A stretch of 64,000 bases of DNA from Sipunculus nudus. Lineage: Eukaryota > Annelida > Sipuncula > Golfingiida > Sipunculidae. Under the pieces are notes generated by a model. That model searched no databases. It worked only from the letters and a program-made list of their open reading frames with translations, and was not told the origin of the DNA. Shown here piece after piece: positions 1 through 11,005 of this stretch (position 1 is the stretch's first letter; each line of letters begins with the position of its first letter). The translations under genes were made by a program, and so were the position numbers. The stretch covers positions 7,560,664-7,624,663 of the forward strand of contig CM049315.1 in NCBI GenBank assembly GCA_026874595.1, in the 5' to 3' direction.

Positions 1-221
1 TTATCAAAAGCCTGTTAATTAATGTTTAAATGATGTAATAACAATAACCTGAGTTCATTTTATACCTCATTGGTAATTTAGCAGTAGGCCTAATCTAATG
101 AACCCACAAGGTGTCATAAACAATTTTCAACGATTTCTTACTTACGATGAGAGAGAGAAAGAAAGAAAGAGACAAAAAAAAAGAAATATGAAAGGAAAAA
201 AACGGAAAATGAACCACGATG

Positions 222-224
<3 letters not shown>
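1..224. other. AT-rich flank, no gene seen
   Basis: I see no coding region with recognisable content. The short reading frame from 98 runs through a purine-rich stretch into the GA tract and is explained by low complexity. Confidence 0.5.

Positions 225-259
<35 letters not shown>
225..259 (+). repeat. (GA)n microsatellite
   Basis: An almost uninterrupted run of GA dinucleotides, preceded by an A/G-rich degenerate stretch. It borders the foldback-type repeat that starts just downstream. Confidence 0.95.
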
Positions 260-262
<3 letters not shown>

Positions 263-267
263 AGGCT

Positions 268-692
268 TAGACTTGGAAACAGTCTGCCGGGATTACATAA
301 GATTGCGTTGTACGCCTAGACTGATACCCTGCTCTATTATGGCCCTCGGCCAAGCATAGATACAGGCGCGAAGTACTCCTGGTTGATTATCCGTGAATAT
401 TTCTTGTAAAATAACTTTCTTCAGTTATTTCTAGTTTTCAATTATTGAAGAATGAGTTGTTGCCCAAATATTGAATGATGGATGTATAGATAAAACTATA
501 CACTGAATCTTTGATATTCCACTGTGCGGAGCAGTGATTAATTGTAAATATCTATTAATCTAATCATTAATGTCACACCTACCAGTCACATTACGCCCGT
601 CTCTTTGATTAGACAGGTACCCCGCTCTATTAAGGCACCGCTGCTCTAGGCCTAGAGCAGCGGTGCCATTATAGAGAGGGTACCAGTCTAAC
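268..692 (+). mobile_element. Foldback-type repeat, copy 1
   Basis: This segment matches, in reverse complement, the block at 47640-48030. Both contain the run from GTCTGCCGGG through GTTGTACGCC, then a conserved AT-rich middle (motifs GGATGTATAGATA and TGATATT), then a module containing CTCTATTA and GGTACC. The module is itself inverted several times. Its last part, 610-691, is a near-perfect palindrome. A degenerate third piece of the module may lie at 908-935. No reading frame resembles a transposase. The inverted modules suggest a foldback or long-TIR non-autonomous DNA element. The true ends are not certain because no clean target duplication was found. Confidence 0.6.
610..691. repeat. 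Near-perfect palindrome, ~35-bp arms
   Basis: Arms 616-650 and 651-685 are reverse complements except for a few positions. They meet without a spacer at AGG|CCT and are bounded by GGTACC on both sides. TAGAC and AGTCTA extend the symmetry outward. As single-stranded DNA or RNA it would form a long cruciform or hairpin. Confidence 0.9.
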
Positions 693-1640
693 CTTATGAT
701 TGCTTCCAACTCGTCAAGACAGATGCCGCCACCCGCGTGTCTAATTGCCCGGTCTGATGTTATATGTATTTTATAAAACTTATGTGTTTCCATGTGCACG
801 TATATGCGTGATAATCGCTCATATGATTCTGTTGCTTGAGAGTTTTCATATGTCTGTCAGCGTTAGTATGTAAAAACCGGTATGTTTGTTTCAGTTTTCA
901 GATTTGGGCACTGGAACCTGTCTATTATGACCTTGGCCTTTAATCGATCTCCAGACATAATTACATAAGAAATACTATAGTGGTAACATTTGAGCCATAA
1001 TCACAGATAATTATGCGTGAGACTGACATACGGGGCATTTCAACAGTTTTATTGGCACAAGATGTATAAATTAAATATTTATTTGATCAGACACGTGTGA
1101 CAATGAAATTTAATGTTAGGCCATGGATGGAGCTTAGTATACATTTCGCACGTGTTATTGCGGGAGACAGGAGGGCTGACAGCGCGGCGGCCGGGGGAGA
1201 AAGTTTGAAGACGGTATATTAAACCCTGACATACTGTAAAACAGTATGCTGTCATAGGTCAGTGTTTTGTCAATAATCTGTCATAGTGTATCTTAAACAG
1301 TTGTGAAACAAGATGTCTATTTCCAGGAGTGTACCAAAATATGACTGGCATGAACGCCCGAGTGCCCCCCCCCCCCCGAAGTGAGAAATGATCTTTGAAG
1401 TTTGATGCATGAACTGCTGCTTGACTTTGCTGTTTTTTTTTATTCTAGGTAATCCAGGGTGATAGTTTTTATGGCCTTTCACAGCAGTAATAATTTATGA
1501 AAATGTAACGCCGGGCTTATCACTATGGACTGTCATTGCTGGGTGGCGGAGTTAATTCTTGTTAGAAGAACATAACGAAAGCGGACAACACAACAATTCT
1601 TTTATTTTCTCGGTGTATATATATACACAGTGCGGTGCAG
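693..1640. other. Intergenic DNA, no gene seen
   Basis: No supported coding content. A 13-nt poly-C run lies at 1365-1377. A small perfect hairpin, CATACTGT-AAA-ACAGTATG, lies at 1230-1248. Confidence 0.5.
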
Positions 1641-1646
1641 GTCTGA

Positions 1647-1722
1647 CCTGCAAAGACAAAGGACTGCCAGTAATACACAGTGCACACGTCCACTCCGGGC
1701 ATGTGCATGAGGTGTTCTGCCA
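1647..1722. repeat. 76-bp duplicated segment, copy A
   Basis: Nearly identical to 1981-2056, with only a few substitutions. Read on the minus strand, both encode a short Cys-rich stretch (N-T-S-C-T-C-x-E-W-T-C-A-L-C) ending at a CAG followed by GT. Flanking bases differ. It may be a duplicated exon end or a fragment of an uncharacterised repeat. Confidence 0.7.
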
Positions 1723-1980
1723 TATATATCTTAATAAACACTAATATATTTTAGGTAATACAGTAAGAGCAGTTAATATTCTTACCGTACACAATTATAG
1801 GATAGCACATGGATGCCTATGACACACTTTATATTATAATTATTCCAGAAATATTATCACGTGAGACACCATACATGTACAGAAAACAGGAATATTTAGG
1901 ATAACCCCTATAATGTTATATTAAGGAATACTGCTTATTCACACTGATATTTCAATACATATTTAGATATAATTAAACGT

Positions 1981-2056
1981 ACCTGCAAAGACAAAGGACT
2001 GCCGGCAATACACAGTGCACACGTCCACTCCCGGCATGTGCATGAGGTGTTCTGTG
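1981..2056. repeat. 76-bp duplicated segment, copy B
   Basis: Partner of 1647-1722. It continues rightward into about 100 further bases not shared with copy A, so copy A is the shorter, possibly derived, one. Confidence 0.7.
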
Positions 2057-2161
2057 CGAGGCCACCGTCAAAATTCCTGGTGTTGCCAGGCAGGACAAAT
2101 GCAGAGACCGTGACCTGCGCAGACAATGAGCTACCGGACAGTGTGAAAACACAGGGGACAA
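1983..2161 (-). CDS. Possible Cys-rich internal exon (unproven)
   Basis: On the minus strand a 179-bp open segment is bounded upstream by a pyrimidine-rich tract ending CTCAG and downstream by CAG|GTACGT, a close match to a 5' splice site. It stays open in one frame, with two bases completing a codon at its start and a whole codon at its end. It encodes about 59 residues with a Gly/Asn-rich middle and the Cys cluster C-T-C-R-E-W-T-C-A-L-C near the C-terminal side. I recognise no domain. The last 76 bases are duplicated at 1647-1722, where the same CAG is followed by GTCAGA. A repeat that merely resembles an exon is equally possible. No neighbouring exon was found. Confidence 0.2.
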
Positions 2162-2570
2162 CTGAGAAAAACGGAGGGGATCACCATATACTAAATGAAG
2201 AAGCAAAATATTCCACGTATGGATGTGATGTCATTTGATGGCGTAACAAAAATAATATCATACTACAAGAAATATGTGTATCATATACACTATATTACAC
2301 AGCTGGTACGACTTTACAATCAGTACCTACCGGTCCGGGCTCGGCCGGTACTCTATTATACCACTACAAATGAGTAAAGAAGTTATAGTTATACAACCAA
2401 ATAGCCCTATATTGCCTATTATAGGTTTAGAAATTCATATTAGGATTCCTTTTACAAATATATTTCCTATAATATATAGCACATATTTAATACCGCTAGT
2501 AGCATGTTGTTGGAATCCAAATCAAGACGGCAGCCATGAATTTTTTAAACAGATAATTACGGTATGGTAA

Positions 2571-2725
2571 ACAATCTCCGTTCAGACTACCAGAAAGTAT
2601 ACCGGTCTGACCATGGGGGGGTTTGGGGGGTCTCCCCCACATTAAAAGCACTTAATAATGTTTTTTTTTGTTGTAGGAATTCTAAGGGGGGTATAGGGGG
2701 TTTCGCCCCATCTTTTAAGTAGTTA
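2571..2725. repeat. G-rich/C-rich hairpin pair
   Basis: Two similar motifs, each a run of five or more G that folds on a nearby C run (GGGGGTCTCCCCC near 2623-2637 and GGGGGTTTCGCCCC near 2696-2710), are separated by an AT-rich linker. They look like an old local duplication. Function unknown. Confidence 0.5.
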
Positions 2726-2834
2726 TTAATATTTCTCAATAAATATTTCCATGATATTTACAACTGCCGTTAGGTGGCGATATCTATTACTCCACATCCA
2801 GATTTAAAAGCCCTCTTTTTCCTGTGAACTTCAC

Positions 2835-2925
2835 ATCGTCTTGCATGGTGTAATGGCATTAGTGTTCGAGTACTGAGCCGTGCTGCACAGGATCGATTCC
2901 AGCGAGGACCAACTTCTGCTCTTTC
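2835..2925 (+). mobile_element. tRNA-like SINE head or tRNA relic
   Basis: TGGTGTAATGG at 2846-2856 fits the RNA polymerase III A box, and GGATCGATTCC at 2890-2900 fits the B box, at a tRNA-like spacing. The acceptor and T stems pair only partly, so a functional tRNA is unlikely. A tRNA-derived SINE or tRNA pseudogene is the better reading. Confidence 0.45.
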
Positions 2926-3573
2926 ATGTGATATTCATGAATTATAATGTATACATGTACTTACACATTTCTGAATAATAATATGTCTTTCATCAACAGA
3001 TAACGCCGCAGTAGGAAATATAAGAGAAGACAATAAGTAGTAGCAATATTTTATTCAGCTGTCCCAAATGTAGGTACTGATTGTAAATTCGCTCCACACA
3101 GCCATATATCAGAACACAAAAAAAGTGCAGTTGATGCTTGAATTGGTGTGTACAACTCACGGCTGATCATCTCAACAGTCCACCTGAAGGTTGTGTATAA
3201 TTCAGCTGTGACAACTCAAATCCAGATTTACTCATTACCAACCAGACCTGCTCAGGTACCATGGCTAATTAGCCTGGAGCATGTAACCTGGGACAAACTT
3301 ACTCAGCAGAACTACTCAGTGTGTAGTGTTTCCACAAGCCAATCATATAATCAGGTCTGAGGATCTGAGAAATTTAGGACTGAATTATAGTTTTGGTTCA
3401 TCAGAACAACTCACAAAACAGGTTGAATTATTCAGTCTAGTGTCAATTCTGTTTGAGTCTATCAGTCAAACATATTGCTAAGATTTCTGTCTGACCTAAT
3501 GTTGATTTCTGTCTCCTAATGCTGTGTTTATGGTAGGTAGATAAGTGGCTCTGTATTCAAAATAATTAAAAAA

Positions 3574-3758
3574 AATACATGCACTTGACTAGGACTTGAA
3601 ATGTACTTGATTTTTCAAGTACATTTTAGTCAAGTACAAGTACAGTACTAGTACTGTACTTGGTAAAAAATACCAAGTACAAGTACAGGCCAAGTACTGA
3701 AAATGTTGTACTTGAGTACAAGTACCAAGTACAAGTACATGTACTTGACCCAAGCCTG
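3574..3758 (-). mobile_element. hAT-like MITE end, AAGTAC-rich
   Basis: Dense repeats of AAGTAC and its complement end at CAGGCTTGGGTCAAGTAC, read on the minus strand from 3758. The CAGG start and the TACTTG-rich subterminal region are typical of non-autonomous hAT elements. The region holds a perfect 24-bp palindrome at 3638-3661. The other terminus is missing, so this is a truncated copy. Confidence 0.5.
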
Positions 3759-3767
3759 TTATTTATA

Positions 3768-3806
3768 CATCCATCATTCAATTTATGTGCAGCAACTGAT
3801 TTTTTT
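3768..3806 (-). repeat. Fragment of the foldback repeat's middle
   Basis: The run ACATCCATCATTCAA and the following bases match the middle of the foldback element at 47890-47940, and in reverse 440-490. Only this fragment is present here. Confidence 0.6.
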
Positions 3807-4943
3807 CTTGAGGCTCTATTGTAGTCATTTGCTTTGATTACAGATTACAGATGCAGGGTCCCACTCCAGGTCACTGGAAGTCAGCTATGGCAGGGTTTCT
3901 GATTTGTTACAGTCACTGGGGGAGACCCCTGCTTTGACAGGTGTACAGTTGTTCTCATATCACCAGCCCCATCCCCCCCCCCCAGCTACCCAACCCACCA
4001 AGTGTTATGAAGTAATTGTAATTTTCACTGTCTCTTCTTAATTGTAATGCTGTTTCCACTCCAGTATACAAAAACTTTCCTTGAAAAAGTAATTCAAGGT
4101 GTAATCCAGAAGATGCCATGTTGTGTTAATATAGCCTTTTTAAAGAAATAAATTTTCTTTCAAATGATTTTAACAAATATAATTAAAACCATCAGTATGC
4201 CTAAATTTATAAAATAAGAAGCACACTATGGATAAATAAAGACACAAAATAAAATTGTGAAATCTAAATGAAGTATTATTTTTCAGGGTTGTTTGATTTA
4301 AAAACGCCAATTTAAATCCCAATTTAAATCACTTGATTTAAAAAAAATCACTGATTTAAAGCAACTATTATAAAAAAAAAAGTTTTTCGCTATATTTCTC
4401 TTCTTTTTTACAACATTTTCAATTCAGTCATTTTCATTTTTATACAAAGTGCTTTAGAGGCACATTAAAAGAATGTTACACACACTTGAAGTCTGATCAA
4501 ATAATCAACATATTCCAAATAAATAAAAATAAATAAGTAATTTTCTGTAGGTTGAATTTATAAACTCTTTTTAAGGAGAATATTCACTAGAGGATATATA
4601 AGGTATTCAAGGGTGTATACCTGTCAAATACTTTTACATTAAGCTGAACTTTCCTTGCTTGTGCAACATCAGTTGAAAGCATACATGTATGTTATTTAGA
4701 ATGTTGATTTCCCAGCGATAAGTAAGAATTTAAAAATTGATAGGTTGCTAGGTAATTGCAACTGTGAAAAAATGCACAATGAGTGCATGCTCATCATCAT
4801 ATAGGCTTTGTTATGGAACTTATATCAACAGATAACTTATGCGTGATGAACATAAATTTTGTAATGGAGAAAAAAAATCAGATTCTGTAACCCTAGGCAG
4901 CATGAAATGTCTAGGGGAATGAATAAAGAAGGCAGTGGTTTTT

Positions 4944-5610
4944 TGTTAACAGATAACTATAATTTATTCTTAAAACAACCCTAACATTACAGTACACTAA
5001 ATCAATACATTTACACAGTACAACAACAGTATAACAGCAAATCAATATAATCACACAGCCTAATACACAAAGTGCACAGAACCTGGATACCACCACTGCC
5101 ACAGCGACAAGTCCTGTAAAGCATACAAATCAGATGAACAGCTCACACAAATCTTCTCAGAGAATAACAGTCCATTGTAAAGCTCTTGTAACAATCCCGA
5201 AAATAAACTGAAGAACAAACAAAATCCATCACAAATCCAGAAGAAAATGTATAATTGCCACACTTATCGGAATCGGTCCCACAATCTGACATACAGGCTT
5301 CTGTGTCCGCTGGAATATTCTCTCTACTCTCTCTTGGCTCTAAAACACAGCCTCTTTATATAACTTCTCATCTCAAGCTGAAAACTTTCTATTTCTCAAA
5401 CAATCTAAAGAATCTAACATTATACACAGTACACACGTTACAGGAACCATCTAGAAAAATGAATGCTTTGTCTCTACATATCAGGGTTCACACGTCAGCC
5501 TGCCAGACTGGGCCAGGCGAGAAAGTCCCTAGCTAGCATGACAACGAGAGTTCAACGAGTCAAAATAAACTGAGAATGCAATACAACACGAGTTATGCCC
5601 GTATCACACA
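4944..5610 (-). mobile_element. Solo LTR-like sequence
   Basis: On the minus strand the block starts TGTGTGATAC and ends ATCTGTTAACA, so it has TG...CA ends. It contains TATATAAAG at 5363-5354 and AATAAA at 4968-4963, about 19 bases before the end. That is the promoter and poly(A) order of an LTR. No gag-pol body adjoins, so it would be a solo LTR left by recombination. The flanks do not show a matching target duplication, which lowers confidence. Short frames inside it are not genes. Confidence 0.5.
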
Positions 5611-5680
5611 ATAAAAAAGACATCTGTTACAGCTTCCATAAACTGTCCATCACTATAAAGCAAATAAATAATAATATTAA

Positions 5681-5712
5681 AACAAGGGACCCATGGGTCA
5701 CAGCACTCAGAT
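5681..5712 (-). repeat. Helentron-like 3' end fragment, reversed
   Basis: This is the reverse complement of the family 3' terminus (AACAAGGG, GACCCATGGGTC, then a CTCAG-type repeat). No 5' hairpin follows inside the surrounding hAT-like element. It is a broken copy lying next to the solo LTR-like block. Confidence 0.6.
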
Positions 5713-6684
5713 GAGTTTTGTAAATTTTAGCAATTGCAACATGCACTTCTTTTTTTTTCATGTTAGCATTTGAAAAGCTTCGAGGAAACGGCCTTGCTAT
5801 TTTGTGATAATCAAATACTAAATATAGAAATGCAACACAAATACCAGATGGCACTTTCTGGACTACATTATATCATAGGTGCAAGAGCCTCTCATGATCA
5901 AATATTTGTAAAGCTATCTGTATTTTAACTATGTGAAAGTAATACATGTTTAAAATGCCCACTTGGAATATATGAAACCCCGTAAAATATAGATTAAGGA
6001 AGAAGTGGAGATAATCTGTTGTATAATAATACACATTTCATTTGTTAACTTAAATAAAGTACTGTAAAAATTTGACCATAATTTTTAATTTAAAAAATCG
6101 ATTTAAATAATAAAAATCTGATTTAAATCATAAAAATCTGATTTAAATCAAATAAATCTGATTTTTGTATTTTAAAAAAAATCAACAACCCTGTTAATTT
6201 TAGATATTTATTGTTTTGCAGATTTAAAAGTTATTTATTTGTGGTAAATAATAAATAAACATTTGTATGCATGATGTGGTGTTATCTGACAAGATTGAGA
6301 TTTATGATGATGCAATTGAGAATTATGAATCAACTTTTATATTCAGATATATATGTTTATTGGAAATGTATAGAAATAAACTTATAATAAAACAATTGAT
6401 GTGATAAAAAATAAGGATCTAATACAAACATTTGTTCATTATTCTCCTGCCTCAGCAGAATTGGAGATCAGGCTTTGTGTGCCCTGTATGTATGTTGTTA
6501 ATTACTTATATTTCAACTGTATACATTTCATAAAGTAAAAAATACATATATGTAATAATATATATTATACAAACAAAAATAGATTACCTCTTCCTCTTAC
6601 ACTTTATCTCCATTTGGTATTATTTTAGATTTTTACCTTCAATATCAACTTCAGCTGAGCACAGTGACCCATGGGTCCCTTGTT

Positions 6685-7735
6685 TTTCCTGGCATTTTTC
6701 TCCTTGCACATGAGTGTATGATCATTGCATGCATATAGGCAGGGTTGGCAATTTCTTGCAAGAGGCGGTTTCTTCCTTGGAAAATTCCGGATCGAAAGAA
6801 ATAGTTGCCTCCATTTCTTCCAGAAGAAACTTCCAAATTCCATGTGAGGATATAAAACTGATAAATTTTCAGTTTTGTTTCTTCCTAAACATAATCTGTT
6901 TCATCTTATTTGCAAATATAAAGGTTTATATTAATATATAGCACTTGTTATCTTAGAATGTATGACTATCAGTTTACTTTATTTAGACAATTTGCCTATG
7001 CAGTTTTGACTTAGTCATTTCAGGTGACATAATTCAAGATCAAAGGACACAGGTTTCTGTCCAATGAACCATGCAATGATTACCAGGTGATTACGTAAAA
7101 AAGTGCAGCTTCACTCAAGTTACCCCTGATTGCACAGAGAGGCAGGGTATAGGGAAGCCATATAATAATTAACAGGGTTTTATCCACTATACTAATCAAA
7201 CGGTCAAACTGCACTGATACACAAGTAGAGAGGGTTTCTCATGAAAAAAACTATTCTTCAGCAGGCATGCAGAACATGGTTTCTTTGGCACAAATTTTAA
7301 AAAAGAGGGTTTATAACTATAGAGTTTACCTACCGTTCAGACAACATATACAACAACAGATTCATACAAAATGTTTGTGAAGGAAGCCCAACAGATGCTG
7401 TTTGGGAACACTTTGTAAGAGTAGAAGTAGGAAATTTGCTGTTGTTAAATGCATATACTGTGGTCACCAACAAAGCATTAAATCCTGTAGAATGGAGTCC
7501 CATCATGCTAACTGTAAGTCGGCTGCTACAGAGAATGACAGACGTAAAGACCAAGCAACACCCTTAACTGATCAATCATAGTGTAATATCACACAGGGTT
7601 TTGTTAAGTCATACACAAGCAAGCTAAATTGTGATATATTTTGTAGGAAATGCAGTTTGCATACTACATTCTACTTTGTGTGATTTATGTGAATGTGAAT
7701 TTTTACTAGCTGCTAAACTTGGCTTTGTCCCCAGG
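6685..7735. other. Intergenic DNA, no gene seen
   Basis: AT-rich with scattered short frames of no recognisable content. Confidence 0.5.
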
Positions 7736-7737
7736 AG

Positions 7738-7848
7738 GGTCCATTCAGTCTGTCAGTCATAATGGGTGAAAGTAGATATTGGGGCCGAATGTGGGTTCTA
7801 ACCCGTAACCTGTGACACACAAGTCAGACATTCTACCGCTTCACTAAT
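7738..7848 (-). mobile_element. tRNA-derived SINE
   Basis: Read on the minus strand, TAGTGAAGCGGTAGAA (7846-7831) resembles an A box and GGGTTAGAACCC (7803-7792) a B box, spaced as in a tRNA. The downstream body runs to about 7738. A related partial body copy lies at 7920-8030, where the CTGTCAGTCATAA motif recurs. This is a SINE fragment rather than a working tRNA because the stems are imperfect. Confidence 0.55.
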
Positions 7849-8246
7849 AATGCAAGCTTCACTAGCAAGGCCAGTAGGAACGCTTTTGTGTGTCTGGTTA
7901 CACTGAGTTGATGTTGTGTTTACTGAATGTGAATAAACTTGGCTCTACCCCATTTGGAGCAGCTATCCCTACTGTCAGTCATAACATTATCCTGAGTTGT
8001 GGATGTGTATGCTGAATGTGAATTTGTCACTGAAAAGCAGTAGCCAAGGTGCTGAATAAATATTGGCTTTTTTAAAAAGGTCCTTTTTACAACTAGAACA
8101 CTAATAATGTCTCCTGGTTTCAGTAGCACCTGTGAAACCTCCACAATCTAGTCTGCAGCTAAATAGACAATAGAAACAAAATAGTTAATCAGTAGCACTT
8201 TTTATTGGATATCTTTATAAATTTTCATTCAATGGAATATACACTT

Positions 8247-9582
8247 TTTTAGCTCAGCTGAGTGAAAATCATCTGAGCTATAGTGATCACTCTTCATCCG
8301 TCATCCATCCATTCTGGCTGTCCGTCTATTAACAGTGCACAAATCATAGCTGCTAGACCTGGAATCTTCTTACTTGAAATCAAGATAGGTCCATGAAAAG
8401 TCTCTAGGGTTACCCGTATCCTCCAAGCTTTTGGGCTTGTAATTACCCCTCAGAATAATTAAAACTGATATACAAAAGCTTGAGTATATGAAACTAATGC
8501 ATTAATCACCTTGATTCTTTGCATAAATACTGATCATGGAGTGTTCCATCAGTTCATGCAAATTGCTGGTGCCACCTGTATGTTTTAAAATTTTTACGAA
8601 TTTTTTTTACAGTTTTAATACCTTCAAATAAAGCCTCATCTGTTAACAGGGCACAAATCATCACTGTTAGACCAAGAATCTTCTAACTAATCATCTGATG
8701 AGGTCCATGAAAGGTCTTCATGGAAATCTGAAATTTGGTCTCCGATACCCATATCCTCTGAGCTGTAGGGCTCCTAAATACACCCCAGAATATTTTAAAA
8801 TATGATACAAAAACTCCACGTATATTTCTGGAGAACTGCTCAGCAACCATTGGACCGGCCGGTCTTTCTGAAACATGACACAGTTGTTACCTCACCTGTG
8901 TAGTTTTGCATAACAAAGACCACCTGGTGTCCTTTCTGTGCAGTGTGAATCTGGGTGTCTTTTATATAACCCATATCTCAGGAGTGGCTCAATGTATTAA
9001 GCTGAATGTTTGCATGTCCATACATCTTGGATCTCTCCATCTCATAATCACAACTGATTGCACCACCTGCAATACTTTTTGTGTAGTGTCAATCTGGGCA
9101 TTAGCCATCTGTTTGAGTTAATACTTCACAAATTGAAACACCTGAACCTAGTATCTTCTAACCTGACATTCTGGGAGACAAATACAAAATCTATTGGAAA
9201 CCTGAAATTAGGTCTCTGTAACCCATATTCTCCGGGCTATAGGGCCTGTAATTACCCCAAAGAAAAATAAAAAGTTTGATTCAAAAGCTCCAGTATCTGA
9301 ATAAATAATGCCTTGATAGCCATGATTTCTTTGGATCTATATTGATCATGAAGTGTTTTGTCAGTTCCTTTAGACTGTTATTTTAAAATTTTTGTTTTCA
9401 CTTTTTTTTTTCTATTTATGAGACCTTCAAATGAAGTGATCATCTGTCCAAAAGCCCTGTGTAATCCATATCCAAGGTTTATTCACAAAGTTCATTATTT
9501 TTGGCACTCAGGCGGTCATTTTGCTCATTGTTCAACATTCCTTGGTTTCAGCTGAGTGTCATGGCCCATGGGTCACTGGTTT
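8247..9582 (+). mobile_element. Helentron/HINE-like element E1 (core type 2)
   Basis: The 5' end is a hairpin at 8251-8279 whose arms are AGCTCAGCTGA and its near complement, followed by short GTCY/CATCC repeats. The 3' end is CAGCTGAGTGTC, a near-palindrome GGCCCATGGGTC, and a T-rich end at about 9582. The interior has two to three diverged units containing CTGTTAACAGGGCACAAATC, the reverse complement of the core in E7 at 33000-35262. No Rep/helicase coding potential is present. Short frames inside, including 8906-9270, are repeat shadows. Confidence 0.65.
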
Positions 9583-11005
9583 CCTATATTCCTGTTCACA
9601 GCTTAAAAATATGGTAATAGAAATTCTGCAGAAGACTTTTGTTATTCATTTTACCAAAAAATATAGTTTAATGAATTGACTGTCAGAGTCAGCTGAAGTG
9701 ACACTGAGGCAGCGGATGCTACTTGTAACATATGGGACTAGCCTAACCATAAAACAGATTACTTCAGAGATTAATGACCCCTGTACAATCATTTAAGAAG
9801 CAGCAGGCCATATTGGTAATATGACAGCAGCTCGTCATAACATAAATGACCAGTGCAAGCTGCTCCTTGTAACATATGGGATAACACTAACAAGTGTGGG
9901 GTTTGGATGGTTAGTGGGATCTGGTATTTTCAGCTGCCGTAATCGTACCGTCAACCTTCCTATAATCGCAATATAACAATATGCATTTCTGATCATAATT
10001 TTGGTTTACAAGCTAGACCTTTAGTGTATTTTCAGGGAAAATTGGCATAATTTGAGTTTACCCTTGTTATATATTTTCAAGAATGGTATTTGTTTTTTAA
10101 AACCTCATGCATCTGAATACATCTGGCGGGTGAAACTGTGTATTTACGGGCTTCAGGTGTAGTTGGAAATGTCTGGAAGTAGCAGCTAGACGAATAGAGG
10201 ACCAAAGCAGGAGAATTGCTTGAGAAAAAAACATAATAAAGAAAGAGCAATAAATAAACATATTTATCCTTTTATTGGATGGAATGAAATGTCATCATAA
10301 AAGTGTTACCACTGGATCCAACATTCCTTACAGGTTGCATATTTTTTTTGGCAGTATAAAATAGGGATTGGAATATTTTGCCATGATGGGTATGACATGC
10401 TCTCTGAAAATTCTCTCTGATTCTCTGGCTTTTATTTAGTTATAGGAAACATGGTGGAAGTTCTGACAAGTGTGATTTAACGATGGGGCAGGAGTCCCAG
10501 GGCCTCAAGCTTGCACACCTGCATAGCCTTCTTGCAACGTACATCACTTATTGTGTATATAAATTATATTTATAGTTAAGTCCTGGTATAAAGCCAAGAC
10601 CATAAAGTTGGCTATTATAAATGTTACTATTGATAGCACATTAATGGCTGCTATTAGGCATTATATATTATTATTATTATTAATAATATCACTATCACGG
10701 TGTATCACAATGAAATCTGAATAATTATCATGATATCAAAAACTCATATTGTCCCAACATCAATAAGGGGAGTATCCAGTCAGATAGATGTCTGTTTACA
10801 TAGGAGAGCATGCTTGGATAAGGGGAGTGTCTAGTCAGTATTCTACACACACATCTAATTACTACAAGGAATGCTTTTGAAGAAAAAAACACTGTGTTTG
10901 TATAATTGTCCACAGTGCACCACTTTTTATAAGCCTCATTATGAAAACATGCACGTCGCAGTTTATCGGGAGTGTTCAGTGAAATGACACTCTTCAGGAT
11001 GTATT
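9583..11005. other. Intergenic DNA with a small internal repeat
   Basis: A roughly 20-bp motif containing CTTGTAACATATGGGA occurs at about 9722 and again at about 9865. A short ATT/TTA trinucleotide stretch lies near 10664-10685. No coding content is recognised. Confidence 0.5.

Larger units (their letters stand above)
4284..6193. mobile_element. Non-autonomous hAT-like element
   Basis: The terminal inverted repeats begin CAGGGTTGTTTGATTT on the left and, in reverse complement, CAGGGTTGTTGATTTT on the right. The flanking 8 bases (TTATTTTT and TTAATTTT) agree at seven positions, as expected for an 8-bp hAT target duplication. Subterminal regions are rich in GATTTAAAT repeats. No transposase frame is visible. 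The paralogous uninterrupted sequence near 36085 preserves the target (TTTTATTTTTACATATTG), which supports these boundaries. A solo LTR-like block lies inside. Confidence 0.75.
3808..6684 (+). mobile_element. Helentron-like element E0, interrupted
   Basis: The right end is the family 3' terminus: CAGCTGAGC, then the self-complementary GACCCATGGGTC, then CCTTGTT ending at 6684. The body, 3808-4283 plus 6194-6684, aligns with 35757-36445, another internal fragment of the family. It is interrupted by the hAT-like element 4284-6193. The 5' hairpin end is absent, so the copy is truncated on the left, where it abuts foldback and MITE fragments. Confidence 0.65.

Noticed and set aside
1970-2206. Cys-rich frames read as a receptor-type cysteine repeat domain
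   Set aside because: Cysteine spacing does not match any repeat domain I can name, and competing frames on both strands are equally open.
2846-2900. A functional tRNA gene
   Set aside because: A and B boxes fit, but acceptor and T stems pair poorly. SINE head or pseudogene is more likely.
5060-5536. Small frames on both strands as secreted or membrane peptides
   Set aside because: They lie inside a solo LTR-like block with TATA and poly(A) signals.
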